Assembly (NCBI GenBank): GCA_900319345.1
Contig: ONNZ01000019.1
Location: 1-36,564, forward strand
Source: an uncultured Eubacteriales bacterium
GTDB lineage: Bacteria > Bacillota > Clostridia > Christensenellales > CAG-138
DNA length: 36,564 nt
Reading direction: 5' to 3'
Made by a program: the position numbers and the translations under genes. The notes beneath the pieces were generated by a model. The model was not told where the DNA came from, made no database searches, and saw only the letters and a program-made list of their open reading frames with translations. Of the stretch, positions 1 through 8,268 are shown one piece after another (the first letter of the stretch is position 1; every line of letters begins with the position of its first letter).

Positions 1-735
1 TTCGCGTGCCTCGGCAACGGGGTCATCATCTCCCACATGGCCAACGAGATCCGGCAGCGGGAGACCCTGTTCGCGGACTACATCTTCCGGTATCATCCCA
101 TCTATAAGAACGTGCCTCATTGGTACGAGCGGAGCAACAACTGGTCCATCGAGGGCGGCGACACCCTGGTGCTGAACGAGCGGACCATGGCCATCGGTAT
201 GAGCGAGCGCACCAGCCCCCAGGCCATCGAGGATATGGCCGAGAAGGTGCTGAGCGCCCACATGGGCGTGGAACAGATATTGGTGATCGACCTCCCCAAG
301 TTCCGCACGTTCATGCATCTCGACACGGTCATGACCATGGTGGACGTAGACAAGTTCGTGGTGCACCCCAACATCCAGCGGTCCATGCGCTCCTTCCTGC
401 TGACCCGAGGCGACGGGAAGCGGAAGCTGAATATCCAGGAGACCGGCCTCCCCATCGACGAGGCCCTGCGGAAGGTCATGGATCTCGACAAGATCACCCT
501 GATCCGCTGCGGCGGCGCCAGCACCATCGACGCGGCCCGGGAGCAGTGGAACGACGGCGCCAACACCCTGGCCGTGGCCCCCGGGGAGGTCATCACCTAC
601 ATCCGGAATCACGTGACCAACAGCATCCTGCGGGATCACGGCATCACCGTCCACGAGATCCCCTCCTCCGAGCTCTCCCGGGGCCGCGGCGGCCCCCGGT
701 GCATGAGCATGCCGCTGGTCAGAGACGGCATCTGA
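1..735 (+). CDS. arcA: Arginine deiminase, 5'-truncated by the window edge
   Basis: The reading frame is open from base 1, and the last 244 residues of a roughly 410-residue enzyme are visible. Arginine deiminase hydrolyses L-arginine to citrulline and ammonia, the first step of the cytoplasmic arginine deiminase pathway that yields ATP. Family signatures seen are EGGD followed by a TSPQAIE helix, the catalytic histidine in MHLDTVMTMVD, and the C-terminal GGPRCMSMP motif with the nucleophilic cysteine 11 residues before the end. The N-terminal third lies outside the window, so the start and promoter cannot be judged. No arcB, arcC or arcD follows; the next gene is convergent, and a strong terminator lies about 33 bases after the stop. 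Other ADI pathway genes, if present, are upstream or elsewhere. Confidence 0.96.
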   Translation, partial: FACLGNGVIISHMANEIRQRETLFADYIFRYHPIYKNVPHWYERSNNWSIEGGDTLVLNERTMAIGMSERTSPQAIEDMAEKVLSAHMGVEQILVIDLPKFRTFMHLDTVMTMVDVDKFVVHPNIQRSMRSFLLTRGDGKRKLNIQETGLPIDEALRKVMDLDKITLIRCGGASTIDAAREQWNDGANTLAVAPGEVITYIRNHVTNSILRDHGITVHEIPSSELSRGRGGPRCMSMPLVRDGI

Positions 736-751
736 GGCTTCTTTTTGCCGG

Positions 752-803
752 ATAAAGTTCTTTGGGATGCACCCTTTCTTGTAAGAAAGGGTGCATTGCT
801 TTT
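752..803 (+). terminator. arcA terminator with conserved upstream box
   Basis: A 13-bp perfect stem (768-780 pairing with 783-795, two unpaired bases) is followed by TTGCTTTT. It is preceded by the box ATAAAGTTCTTTGGG (752-766). The same box and nearly the same hairpin recur behind the dehydrogenase gene at 21661-21711 on the other strand. The outermost pair is T-A here and C-G there. Confidence 0.85.
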
Positions 804-812
804 GATCGTTCC

Positions 813-1466
813 TTATTTGTTTTCCGGGATAAGGTTCAAGAGGTCGTCGGTGTTGGCCACGTTGGTGTAGGCTTCCGGCACGTCGCCCACGATCACGTTC
901 TCCGCCACGGGGGCCTGGGTGAGGACGGTGACGGAATAGGAGCGGCCCGGCAGGACCACCCGGACCGTGCCGGTGAGCTGCAGGGTGATCCGGTGGAGGG
1001 TCTGGTTGATGCCCGCGGAACGGAACTCGCTGTGGAAGGAGGACTGGACCATGCCCACCGGCGTGAACCGGAAGCTGAGCCGGGGCCCCAGCCCCGCCAG
1101 CAGGGGCACGCCGCTGAGCGTCCCCAGGGGCACCGACACCCCCTGCTCCCCCAGGTCCTGGATCCGCCGCTGGGCCGCCGCCGCGCAATCCGCCGCCAGC
1201 AGGTTCAGCTTCCCCGCGTCCGCCGTCAGCAACGAGACGTGCCCCTCGTTGGATGCCTGGGCGCTCAGCAGCTCCCCGGTGGACGCGCTGCCCAGCACCT
1301 CCAATATGGCTTCGTTCATGGCCCGGGCCGCGGCGCTCTCCACCCGGGCGGAGGCGAGGCCCTCCAGCACCGGCCGCAGGCTGGCGTTCACGTACCAGAG
1401 GGCCCCCGCCGCGGCCAACAGCACCAGCAGCAGCCCCGCCAGCGCCTTTCGTTTTCGTCTGTGCAT
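813..1466 (-). CDS. yunB: Sporulation protein YunB
   Basis: This 217-residue protein has an N-terminal basic stretch (MHRRKRK), one membrane segment at about residues 8-26, and an extracytoplasmic domain. Its C-terminal half carries the YunB family pattern: FTPVG, then FHSEFRSAGINQTLHRI, and near the end PVAENVIVGDVP. In Bacillus, YunB is expressed in the mother cell and is needed for normal spore formation; its biochemical role is unknown. The ATG at 1466 is preferred over an in-frame GTG 18 bases upstream, because the GGAGG ribosome binding site (7 bases before the ATG) lies inside that extension. The gene is convergent with arcA and divergent from the two-component operon. It implies a spore-forming host. 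Confidence 0.9.
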   Translation of the reverse strand: MHRRKRKALAGLLLVLLAAAGALWYVNASLRPVLEGLASARVESAAARAMNEAILEVLGSASTGELLSAQASNEGHVSLLTADAGKLNLLAADCAAAAQRRIQDLGEQGVSVPLGTLSGVPLLAGLGPRLSFRFTPVGMVQSSFHSEFRSAGINQTLHRITLQLTGTVRVVLPGRSYSVTVLTQAPVAENVIVGDVPEAYTNVANTDDLLNLIPENK

Positions 1467-1549
1467 ACCCTTCCCTCCCCCCACAGCATATGCGCGGGAG
1501 GCGAAAAAAGAAGGAATCTGTCGCCGGCGGGTCCGGCCCGGTCCAAAGA

Positions 1550-1604
1550 ATTACAAAGAAATTACATCTATTCCGCATCCTCTTTTTTCCAGGCATGGTA
1601 TCCT
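1550..1604 (+). promoter_or_regulatory. Candidate response-regulator operator and promoter of the two-component operon
   Basis: Two direct ATTACA copies (1550-1555 and 1561-1566) are separated by AAGAA, an 11-bp repeat typical of OmpR/PhoB-family sites. Exactly 32 bases after the second copy comes TATCCT (1599-1604), a likely -10 box; no good -35 is seen, as expected for an activated promoter. The same layout stands before the first lipoprotein gene (3683-3737). Inferred autoregulation. Confidence 0.65.
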
Positions 1605-1633
1605 ATAGGCAGGGAAACGAGAGGAGTTTTTGT

Positions 1634-2296
1634 ATGCAGAACCGCATCCTTTTGGTGGAGGACGACCAGGCCATCGCCGACGCCGTGGCCCTGAACCTGA
1701 AGATCGTGGGCTACGACTACGCCCGCTTCGACGACGGGCAGGCCGCTGCCGACAGTTTGGAGTCGGACCACGGCTTCGATCTTGCCCTCCTGGATATCAT
1801 GCTGCCCGGCATGGACGGGTTCGAGCTGTTGAGCTACATGAAGAAATACGGCATCCCCGTGATCTACATGACCGCCAAGGCCGACGCCGCCTCGGAGATC
1901 AAGGGCCTGCTGGACGGGGCGGAGGACTATGTGATCAAGCCCTTCGACATGATGGCCCTCATGGTGCGGATGGAGAAGGTGCTCCTGCGGACCGGGCGAC
2001 TGAACCGGATCTACCGGGCCGGGGACGTGGAGCTGGACGACTACAAGCACCTGGTCTACAAGGCCGGGGCGCCCGTGGAGGTGAGCCCTCTCGAATACGC
2101 GGTGCTGCTGTACCTCATGAAGCATAAGAACCTGACCGTGAGCCGGGAACAGCTGTTGAACGAGGTGTGGGGCTTCGAGTACATGGGCGAAAGCCGGTCC
2201 GTAGACGTGAAGATCTCCACCCTGCGGCGGAAGCTGGGCCTCGGCGACGCCATCAAGACCGTGCAAAAGCTGGGCTACAGATTAGAGGATCGATAG
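1634..2296 (+). CDS. OmpR/PhoB-family response regulator
   Basis: This 220-residue regulator starts at an ATG with GAGGAG 7 bases upstream. The receiver domain (about 1-118) has the acidic pair near residues 9-11, the phospho-acceptor Asp54 in LLDIMLPGMDG, the conserved Thr in YMTAKAD and the Lys in DYVIKPF. The C-terminal winged helix (about 128-220) ends with the recognition region SVDVKISTLRRKLG and the hairpin VQKLGYRLED. The kinase ATG follows the stop codon without a gap, so the two genes are translated together and form a cognate pair. The ATTACA repeats before this gene and before the first lipoprotein gene suggest its binding site. The longer in-frame extension upstream runs antisense through yunB and is not credible. 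The signal is not identifiable from sequence. Confidence 0.95.
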   Translation: MQNRILLVEDDQAIADAVALNLKIVGYDYARFDDGQAAADSLESDHGFDLALLDIMLPGMDGFELLSYMKKYGIPVIYMTAKADAASEIKGLLDGAEDYVIKPFDMMALMVRMEKVLLRTGRLNRIYRAGDVELDDYKHLVYKAGAPVEVSPLEYAVLLYLMKHKNLTVSREQLLNEVWGFEYMGESRSVDVKISTLRRKLGLGDAIKTVQKLGYRLEDR

Positions 2297-3676
2297 ATGA
2301 AGCTGCGACACAAGATCAGCCTGTTGGCCGGAGCCGTCCTGCTGCTGGTGCTCCTCACCTGCGCCGGGGTGCTGCTCCTGTACGCCCGGAAGACCATCTT
2401 AGCTCTGGCGGAGGACCAGGCCAGGGACAAGCAGAGCGCCCTCAGTGCCTCCTTCTCCTCCATGGTCCGGTACTACGCCGTGCCGGAGGACAGCGACGCC
2501 GCCCGGGAGAGCCTGATCCGGTACTGCTTCACCCGGTTCGCCGACCAGGAGGGTGTGCTCATGCGGGGCGGCGAGACCCTTTGCTCCTCCGTGGCCGTTG
2601 ACCCCAGCCTCTACGCCCTGCCGGACCGGGAGGACAGCCGGACCGCCGTCTACCGGGGATCGGTGGACGGGCGGCAGCTGCTGATCGTGGCGAGCCTCGA
2701 ATGGGTCCAGACGGACACCCTCTACGTGGGCTTGGTCCGGGACATCACGGAGGTCTACGACGCCATGGCCCGACTCACCCGGCTGTTCCTCGGGGTCTGC
2801 GCCGCCGGGGTGGCCCTGGGCATGGGGCTTCTGTTCCTGGCGGTGAAAAAGAGCACCGCCCCCCTCTCCCGCCTGACCGCCGCCACCGGGGAGATCGCCG
2901 CCGGAGCCTACGACAAGCGGGTGACCATTTCCGGCCGGGACGAGGTGGGCGACCTGGGGCAAAGCTTCAACCGGATGGCGGAGGCGGTGGAGAACAGGAT
3001 CGCGGACCTGACGGAGCAGAACGAGCGCCAGCGGCTGTTCATCGGCGGGGTGAGCCACGAGTTCAAGACCCCCTTGGCCGCGGTGGGCCTCCACGGGGAC
3101 CTGCTCCAAAACGCCAAATTGAGCGAGGCGGAGCGGGAGGATTCCCTGCAGCACATCCGCCGGGCCGGGGCCTACATGACGAGCATGACCCAGAGCCTCA
3201 TGGAGCTGCTGCTCCTCGATCAAGAGATCGAGACCGAGAAAACTGACCCCGCCGCCCTCCTTTCTATCGTATCGGAAGCCGCCTATGACGGTCTCGCCGC
3301 CCGGGGCGTGACGCTGGTCACCGCGTGCCAGGCCGCCTCTCCCCTGCCCCTGAACCCCACCCTCATGACCTCCCTGCTGCTGAACCTGGTGGAGAACGCC
3401 GCCCGCAGCTACGATGCGGAGGACGAGAACAAGACCGTCACCCTGCGGGCCTGTGGCCGCTGCTTCGAGGTGACCGACCGGGGCCGGGGTATCCCCGCCG
3501 AGGCCCAAGACCACATCTTCGAGCCCTTCTACCGGGTGGACAAGTCCCGCAGCCGCAAGCAGGGGGGCAGCGGCCTGGGCCTGGCCCTGGTCAAGGCCAT
3601 CGCCGACGCCCACGGGGCCAGCCTGTCCCTGGACAGCGCGCCGGGCCGGGGCACCACGTTTCGGGTGCAGTTTTGA
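2297..3676 (+). CDS. Sensor histidine kinase (HAMP, HisKA, HATPase_c)
   Basis: This membrane sensor kinase has 459 residues. The first membrane helix is at about 8-30 and the second at about 160-183, enclosing an extracytoplasmic sensor domain of about 125 residues. A HAMP linker (about 184-236) precedes the dimerisation helix with the phospho-acceptor His254 in GGVSHEFKTP. The ATP-binding domain shows the N box (Asn367 in LNLVEN), the G1 box DRGRGIP near 394-400, the F box EPFYRVD and the G2 box GGSGLGLAL near 423-431. It begins at the base after the regulator stop. The sensor domain is not one I recognise. Because lipoproteins follow immediately and appear to share the regulator's promoter element, an exported or envelope signal is a reasonable inference. 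Confidence 0.95.
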   Translation: MKLRHKISLLAGAVLLLVLLTCAGVLLLYARKTILALAEDQARDKQSALSASFSSMVRYYAVPEDSDAARESLIRYCFTRFADQEGVLMRGGETLCSSVAVDPSLYALPDREDSRTAVYRGSVDGRQLLIVASLEWVQTDTLYVGLVRDITEVYDAMARLTRLFLGVCAAGVALGMGLLFLAVKKSTAPLSRLTAATGEIAAGAYDKRVTISGRDEVGDLGQSFNRMAEAVENRIADLTEQNERQRLFIGGVSHEFKTPLAAVGLHGDLLQNAKLSEAEREDSLQHIRRAGAYMTSMTQSLMELLLLDQEIETEKTDPAALLSIVSEAAYDGLAARGVTLVTACQAASPLPLNPTLMTSLLLNLVENAARSYDAEDENKTVTLRACGRCFEVTDRGRGIPAEAQDHIFEPFYRVDKSRSRKQGGSGLGLALVKAIADAHGASLSLDSAPGRGTTFRVQF

Positions 3677-3682
3677 TCCACA

Positions 3683-3737
3683 ATTACAGTTTCATTACAA
3701 TTTCGAAAAGACTTTTAGGGCTGCTTCGTCGTACCCT
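3683..3737 (+). promoter_or_regulatory. Candidate response-regulator operator and promoter of the lipoprotein array
   Basis: ATTACA at 3683-3688 and again at 3694-3699 (spacer GTTTC, 11-bp period), then exactly 32 bases to TACCCT (3732-3737). The order and spacing match the regulator's own upstream region at 1550-1604. The stretch from the -10 to the start codon is also alike in both: GGCAG, then AAACGAGAG, then a T-rich run before ATG. The element begins 7 bases after the kinase stop, so the array can be transcribed separately from the kinase. Confidence 0.65.
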
Positions 3738-3767
3738 GGAGGCAGAAAAACGAGAGAGGTGATTTTT

Positions 3768-5183
3768 ATGAAACGAACCCTTGTATTCCTCCTCGCCCTC
3801 CTGCTCCTCGCCGGCTGCCAGCCCACGCCCCAGGCGCCCCTGGTCGTGCCCAAGGACCAGGAGCTGATGCTGGAAAAGGCGGCGGCCACCCAGGTCCCGG
3901 TGGAAGCGTATACCCCGCCCGCCGCGCCGGAACGGTGGACCTTCGACCATGGGGACGGCAACTTCGTGATCCACGCTGACGCGGACGTGGCGGTGCCTGA
4001 CGTGCCCCTGCCCACGGTCTGGGTCCGGGCGGAGGGCCTCCCCCAGGAGACGCTGTACCGACTGTTCCGCCTCCTGTCCCAGGGAGAGGAGCTGAAGCTC
4101 CCCCACGTGCAGACCAGGGCGGAGATCGAGGAGAGCATCCGGGCCTATACGGAACTGCTGGAACAGGGGCCGGACCAGGACGCCGACATGTCCAAGGAGG
4201 AATACGACGAGGGCCTGCTCCAGGAGATCGAATCCCTGAAGAAGGCCTACGAGACCGCCCCGGAAACCTCCCCGGATCGGGTCAGCGACGGCACCTACGA
4301 GGTGGAAAAGAGCGGAAAGACCGGCACGGACATGCTGGTGCTCAGCGCCAGCAACCTGAACCGGGAGATCAGCGCCCGCGCCTTTCCTCAGGCCGACGAG
4401 CGCTCCAGCTTCGCCTACTATCGGCATCTTCGGGGCCGGTCCGACTACTCCATGGCCAACGCCCGGCGGATGGAGGCGGCGGCGCTGCAGGACGATCCCC
4501 TGTATCAAAAGGCCATGGGTGAGGTCGAAGCCGTGTTGGAGACCATCGGCGATCCCTTCGAGGTGGCCGCTCTGTACCTCATCGACGACGCGGCCTACGG
4601 CAACGTGGACGGCATCGTCCACGACGCGGAGCACCGGGCCCTGTGCGTGGACTGCCGCCGGCTGGTGAACGGGGCGCCCGCGGCCTACGACGTGTCCGGC
4701 GCCGCCCGCAAGGACCCCAAGAGCTACGCCATCCCCTGGCCCGTGGAGAGTTTGCGGCTGGTGGTGGACGAGGAGGGCATCGTGTCCGTCAGCTGGAAGA
4801 ACATGGTGACGGTGCTGGAGACGGCATCCCCGGTCACGAACCTGCTGCCCTTCGACCAGGCGGCGGCCGTGGCGGAGAAGATGCTGCCCATCCTCTACAA
4901 CCCCACGGGCTGGGAGGACCTGCGCTCCGTGGATATCGATATCGTCCACGTGGGCCTGGAGCTCATCCGTATCCGGGAGCAGAACAACACCGGGGAGCTC
5001 AAGGGCCTGCTGGTCCCCGCCTGGGTATTCTACGGCACCATCCGGATGACCGAAGCCTCGGGCTTTCAGGATTACGCCAACTATGGGCTCAAAAGCGGCT
5101 ACGACCACTACCGGGGCGAGGAGATATTGCTCTGCCTCAACGCCGTGGACGGCAGCGTCATCGACCCGCTGCTGGGGTATTGA
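3768..5183 (+). CDS. Lipoprotein, paralogue 1 of 4 (uncharacterised family)
   Basis: This 471-residue secreted lipoprotein starts at ATG 3768, with AGGTG 6 bases upstream. The signal peptide MKRTLVFLLALLLLAGC has a canonical lipobox, with lipidated Cys17, so the protein should be anchored on the outer face of the membrane. After CQPTPQAP come a KDQELMLEKA helix, a strand pair ending VPLPTVWVR, a helical segment ending KKAYETAPE, a variable middle, then a conserved C-terminal block LLPF, KMLPILY, LLVPAWVFYG and finally NAVDGSVIDPLLGY. The closing pattern resembles the last strand of PepSY/YycI-like domains, which is inference only. It looks like the Clostridia family I remember as DUF6034; this is from memory and unverified. 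It is first of four paralogues behind a two-component system. Confidence 0.88.
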   Translation: MKRTLVFLLALLLLAGCQPTPQAPLVVPKDQELMLEKAAATQVPVEAYTPPAAPERWTFDHGDGNFVIHADADVAVPDVPLPTVWVRAEGLPQETLYRLFRLLSQGEELKLPHVQTRAEIEESIRAYTELLEQGPDQDADMSKEEYDEGLLQEIESLKKAYETAPETSPDRVSDGTYEVEKSGKTGTDMLVLSASNLNREISARAFPQADERSSFAYYRHLRGRSDYSMANARRMEAAALQDDPLYQKAMGEVEAVLETIGDPFEVAALYLIDDAAYGNVDGIVHDAEHRALCVDCRRLVNGAPAAYDVSGAARKDPKSYAIPWPVESLRLVVDEEGIVSVSWKNMVTVLETASPVTNLLPFDQAAAVAEKMLPILYNPTGWEDLRSVDIDIVHVGLELIRIREQNNTGELKGLLVPAWVFYGTIRMTEASGFQDYANYGLKSGYDHYRGEEILLCLNAVDGSVIDPLLGY

Positions 5184-5270
5184 AAGGAATGTATATATGC
5201 GTAAAGTTTGCATTTTTATTCTTTTATTTCTATTGATATGCGTTGGGTGCCAGCCCACGCCGGAGGAGCC
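5139..5270 (+). repeat. Junction repeat, copy 1 (lipoprotein 1 end / lipoprotein 2 start)
   Basis: The segment from the last 15 codons of one lipoprotein gene to the first 25 or so of the next recurs at 6634-6764. The first 38 bases and the last 35 bases are identical between the copies, while the gene interiors have diverged. This looks like the trace of tandem duplication or of gene conversion at the junctions. Confidence 0.75.
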
Positions 5271-6678
5271 TGCGGTGACGCGAAAGGATCAGCGCGCCAT
5301 GCTGGAGAGGGCCAAAGAGCCCATCCCGGCCGAGATGCTTTCCCTTCCCCTGAGGGAACGGCTGGAGGTCCCGGACCGACTTGCCTACGCCTATCAGAGG
5401 GGCGCGCTGACCATCGACGCTGACGCCGTCATCGTCATGCCTGAAAGCGAAATGCCCATCGTGCGGGTGTTTCCCACCGATTTTGACCAGGCCACGGTGA
5501 GCCGTCTTTGGAATACCCTGGTGGGGGACGTCCCTATGACGGCGGTCCAGGAATATAAGACGAAGGAATACTATGCTCCGTTGATCGAGCTGGCCCTCCA
5601 GGCGATGGAGAGCGACGATCCACAGAAGTATGGATTCGATTCCAGGGAGGACGCCCAGCGGAGGCTGGAATCGCTGCAGAAGCAGTACGTCGAAGCACCG
5701 GAAACGCCGACCGTGATCGCCGCGGACGGCACCCTGCAGCAAGGCGCATATCTTGACGACGAAGGGCAAGCGGCGGCGACATATACCTATATCAAGGCGG
5801 AATCCACCCAAACCGGCTACCGATTCATCGTCCGAAACAACGGGAGCAACGCCGAACCTATCCAAACGACCATGTACGACGATGCGGGCAAGGCTATGGG
5901 CTTCTCCCTGCGGCGGGTGGAGCGCAACGCCTATTTTTCCTTCATCAAGGGCAACGAAGATCAGGCGGCCTGCTTCGTCTGGGATCGGGAGCTGGACTGG
6001 GACGCTGACTGTCCCCCGGAGGCGGCCGGGAGCCTGTCCATCCCGCCCCGGCAGGCCGTTGCGGCGGCGGCACGGTTCCTGGAGGAAGCGGGCCTGGCGG
6101 AGGAGTATAGGGTCTGGCGGGTGTTCCTCATCACGGACTGGCCCGAAGGCGACGAGTCCTGCACCTATGCCTATAGGGTGGTCTGCTCCCGCCTGGTGAA
6201 CGGCTGCCCCACCCTGATGGCCGGGAACCTGGTGGAGGAAAGCGACGACGCGTTCGCGCCCAACTGGCGCTCGGAAAAGCTGTATGTGGACGTGAACGAC
6301 CAGGGCCTGTACTGCGTCCAACTCACCTCCCCCCTGACCGTGGGCGACACCATGATCGACCGGGCGAATCTCATGCCCTTCTCTGAGATCCGGTCCATCA
6401 TGGAAAAGATGCTGCCCATCCTGTACGAGGAACAGGCCCGCAGCTTTGAGGAGGGCGTCCGTACCACCTACGAGAAGCATATCCGCCGGGTGGAGCTGGG
6501 GCTTTGGTGCATTCGGGAGATGGACCAGCTGGGCCAGGGCATCCTGATCCCCGCCTGGGCCTTTTACGCCAATACCCGGGAGGTGAACGAGGACGGCGAG
6601 GCATGGTGCAGTTTTGAGCCGATCCTGCTTGTCAACGCCGTGGACGGCAGCGTCATCGACCCGCTGCTGGGATATTGA
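5197..6678 (+). CDS. Lipoprotein, paralogue 2 of 4 (uncharacterised family)
   Basis: This 493-residue lipoprotein begins 13 bases after paralogue 1; AAAGGA lies 8 bases before ATG 5197. The signal peptide MRKVCIFILLFLLICVGC has Cys18 as the lipidation site, with an unusual cysteine at -3 and another at residue 5. The mature part starts QPTPEEP and a KDQRAMLERA helix, as in the neighbours. The middle contains a predicted helical hairpin ending KQYVEAPETP, followed by DGTLQ. The C-terminal block matches the other copies: LMPFSEI, EKMLPILYEE, GILIPAWAFY and a final NAVDGSVIDPLLGY. Length and order of blocks make it a clear paralogue, but the interior has diverged strongly. Function is unknown; it probably acts outside the membrane, with the upstream sensor kinase as a candidate partner. 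Confidence 0.87.
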   Translation: MRKVCIFILLFLLICVGCQPTPEEPAVTRKDQRAMLERAKEPIPAEMLSLPLRERLEVPDRLAYAYQRGALTIDADAVIVMPESEMPIVRVFPTDFDQATVSRLWNTLVGDVPMTAVQEYKTKEYYAPLIELALQAMESDDPQKYGFDSREDAQRRLESLQKQYVEAPETPTVIAADGTLQQGAYLDDEGQAAATYTYIKAESTQTGYRFIVRNNGSNAEPIQTTMYDDAGKAMGFSLRRVERNAYFSFIKGNEDQAACFVWDRELDWDADCPPEAAGSLSIPPRQAVAAAARFLEEAGLAEEYRVWRVFLITDWPEGDESCTYAYRVVCSRLVNGCPTLMAGNLVEESDDAFAPNWRSEKLYVDVNDQGLYCVQLTSPLTVGDTMIDRANLMPFSEIRSIMEKMLPILYEEQARSFEEGVRTTYEKHIRRVELGLWCIREMDQLGQGILIPAWAFYANTREVNEDGEAWCSFEPILLVNAVDGSVIDPLLGY

Positions 6679-6764
6679 GGGGATGAATATATGAGAATAT
6701 ATTGCATTTTTATTCTAATATTACTGTTAATATGCGTTGGGTGCCAGCCCACGCCGGAGGAGCC
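6634..6764 (+). repeat. Junction repeat, copy 2 (lipoprotein 2 end / lipoprotein 3 start)
   Basis: Direct copy of 5139-5270, with the same 38-base left end and 35-base right end and a more variable centre holding the ribosome binding site and start codon. A weaker third version spans the next junction from about 8209 to 8342. Confidence 0.75.
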
Positions 6765-8253
6765 CTTCGTCATTGGAAAGGACAATGGGCAGATGATCGA
6801 AAAGGCCAGGGATACGGAAAAACCGGCGAAAACGGGCGGGGACCTGCACGAGGCGTTGGGCTGTCCGAAGACCTATGTGATAGATATTCGGAACGACGCT
6901 GCCCGGGTGCATATACAGGGCGAAGCGAAGGTCATATTGCCGGAGACGGAGGGGCTGCCCCTCGTTTACGTCCAGGCGGCCCGGTTCGACCAGGAACGGG
7001 TGTACGCCTTCTTCCGGGCCCTGACGGGCGGGGTAGAGATGTACGACATCCCCACCGCCACGCCCAAGGCCGTGATCGAAAAACGGATCCGGGCGGCACA
7101 GGCGGAGCTGGACGAGCTCGTCGTCGCCCGAGGGGAGGACGATTTTCGGGTCCAGTTCAAACGAAGCGAAATCGCCAGCCTGCAGAAGGCCTATCAGGAC
7201 GCCCCGGAAACCGTGTCGCTGACGATCAACGACGGGACATTGAAGCCCTATACCATGACCTTTCTGGGGAAAAACCGAGGCACAGCCACGGCGGTGGACG
7301 CCATCAGCTACCCCTTCGGCGACGACGGCGGGCGCTGGTTCGCCGTGAACAACGACGCGGACTACGCGGACGCGGGCAGCTACACCTTCATCGACCAGGA
7401 CGGCAACGAGCAGTTCTTCACGCCCCACAGCGGGTCCAACCTCATGTATGCGGCCAAGAGCGGCGTCATGGTGGGCACCTATTCGGCCGGCACCATCCTG
7501 GCGGACGCCACGGCGGCGAGCCTGACCGGGGCGGCTGTGGCCTTCCCTGAAAACTATACCATCCTGGGCTATCTGGAGCCGGAAGTCCTGCGCCTCTCCC
7601 TCACCCCCGCCGACGCCCGACGGCAGGCGGAGGAGCTCATGACCGCTTGCGGCGTGACGGACATGTTCGTGGACGGGGTGTACCTGCTGTCCGACCGCCA
7701 GGAGATATACGGCGCCGAGTATTGGGAACCGGCCGATCTTGCGGAGCTTCGGGCCAAGCCGGAGCATCAGGTCTACGCCGTGCGCTTTTTGCGACGGGTC
7801 GCGGGGGTGCCTGTGGAGAGCTTTTTCGGCATGAGTCAGGTGAAGGTGGACGACAGCGGCTACGGGCCGGAGTGGCAGTACGAGGTGTTGGAGGTGGCCG
7901 TGGACGACGGGGGCATCCAGGCCGTGGAGTGGACCGGGCCGTTGACGGTGGAGTCCGTCATAACCGAGAAAGCGGCCCTGCTGCCCTTCGAGGACGTGCG
8001 CTCCATCTTCGAGAAGATGCTGCCCGTCGTCTACGCCAACTACGGGGCGGACCGGGACTGGGACATCGAGATCAGCCAGGTGCGGCTGTGCCTCTGGCGC
8101 ATCTTCGACAAGAACTCCTTCACCCGGGGCATCCTGGTGCCCGCCTGGTGCTTCTACGGCGCCGTGGACGGCCGCCCGGCCACGAACTTTCAGCCCCTGC
8201 TCATCGTGAACGGGGTGGACGGCAGCGTCATCGACCCCTTACAGGGCTATTGA
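6691..8253 (+). CDS. Lipoprotein, paralogue 3 of 4 (uncharacterised family)
   Basis: This is the longest member, 520 residues. It starts at ATG 6691 with GAGGGGA about 7 bases upstream, 12 bases after the previous stop. The signal peptide MRIYCIFILILLLICVGC again places cysteines at 5, 15 and 18; Cys18 should be lipidated. The mature start QPTPEEP and the KDNGQMIEKA helix are family hallmarks. The helical segment ends KAYQDAPETV and is followed by DGTLK. A Gly/Asp-rich insertion in the middle (about residues 200-270) accounts for the extra length. The C-terminal block is conserved: LLPFEDV, EKMLPVVYAN, GILVPAWCFYG, and a last NGVDGSVIDPLQGY. No enzyme motif is visible. An extracellular binding or signalling role is inference. 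Confidence 0.87.
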   Translation: MRIYCIFILILLLICVGCQPTPEEPFVIGKDNGQMIEKARDTEKPAKTGGDLHEALGCPKTYVIDIRNDAARVHIQGEAKVILPETEGLPLVYVQAARFDQERVYAFFRALTGGVEMYDIPTATPKAVIEKRIRAAQAELDELVVARGEDDFRVQFKRSEIASLQKAYQDAPETVSLTINDGTLKPYTMTFLGKNRGTATAVDAISYPFGDDGGRWFAVNNDADYADAGSYTFIDQDGNEQFFTPHSGSNLMYAAKSGVMVGTYSAGTILADATAASLTGAAVAFPENYTILGYLEPEVLRLSLTPADARRQAEELMTACGVTDMFVDGVYLLSDRQEIYGAEYWEPADLAELRAKPEHQVYAVRFLRRVAGVPVESFFGMSQVKVDDSGYGPEWQYEVLEVAVDDGGIQAVEWTGPLTVESVITEKAALLPFEDVRSIFEKMLPVVYANYGADRDWDIEISQVRLCLWRIFDKNSFTRGILVPAWCFYGAVDGRPATNFQPLLIVNGVDGSVIDPLQGY

Positions 8254-8268
8254 GAAAGGAGTGCATAT

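Noticed and set aside
3684-5258. Long antisense reading frames opposite the lipoproteins, brnQ, kbl, rimO and others (for example 524 residues at 3684-5258, 527 at 10633-12216, 633 at 33703-35604)
   Set aside because: They mirror real genes in a GC-rich genome, lack ribosome binding sites, have compositions rich in Gly, His, Gln and Arg, and show no family motifs.
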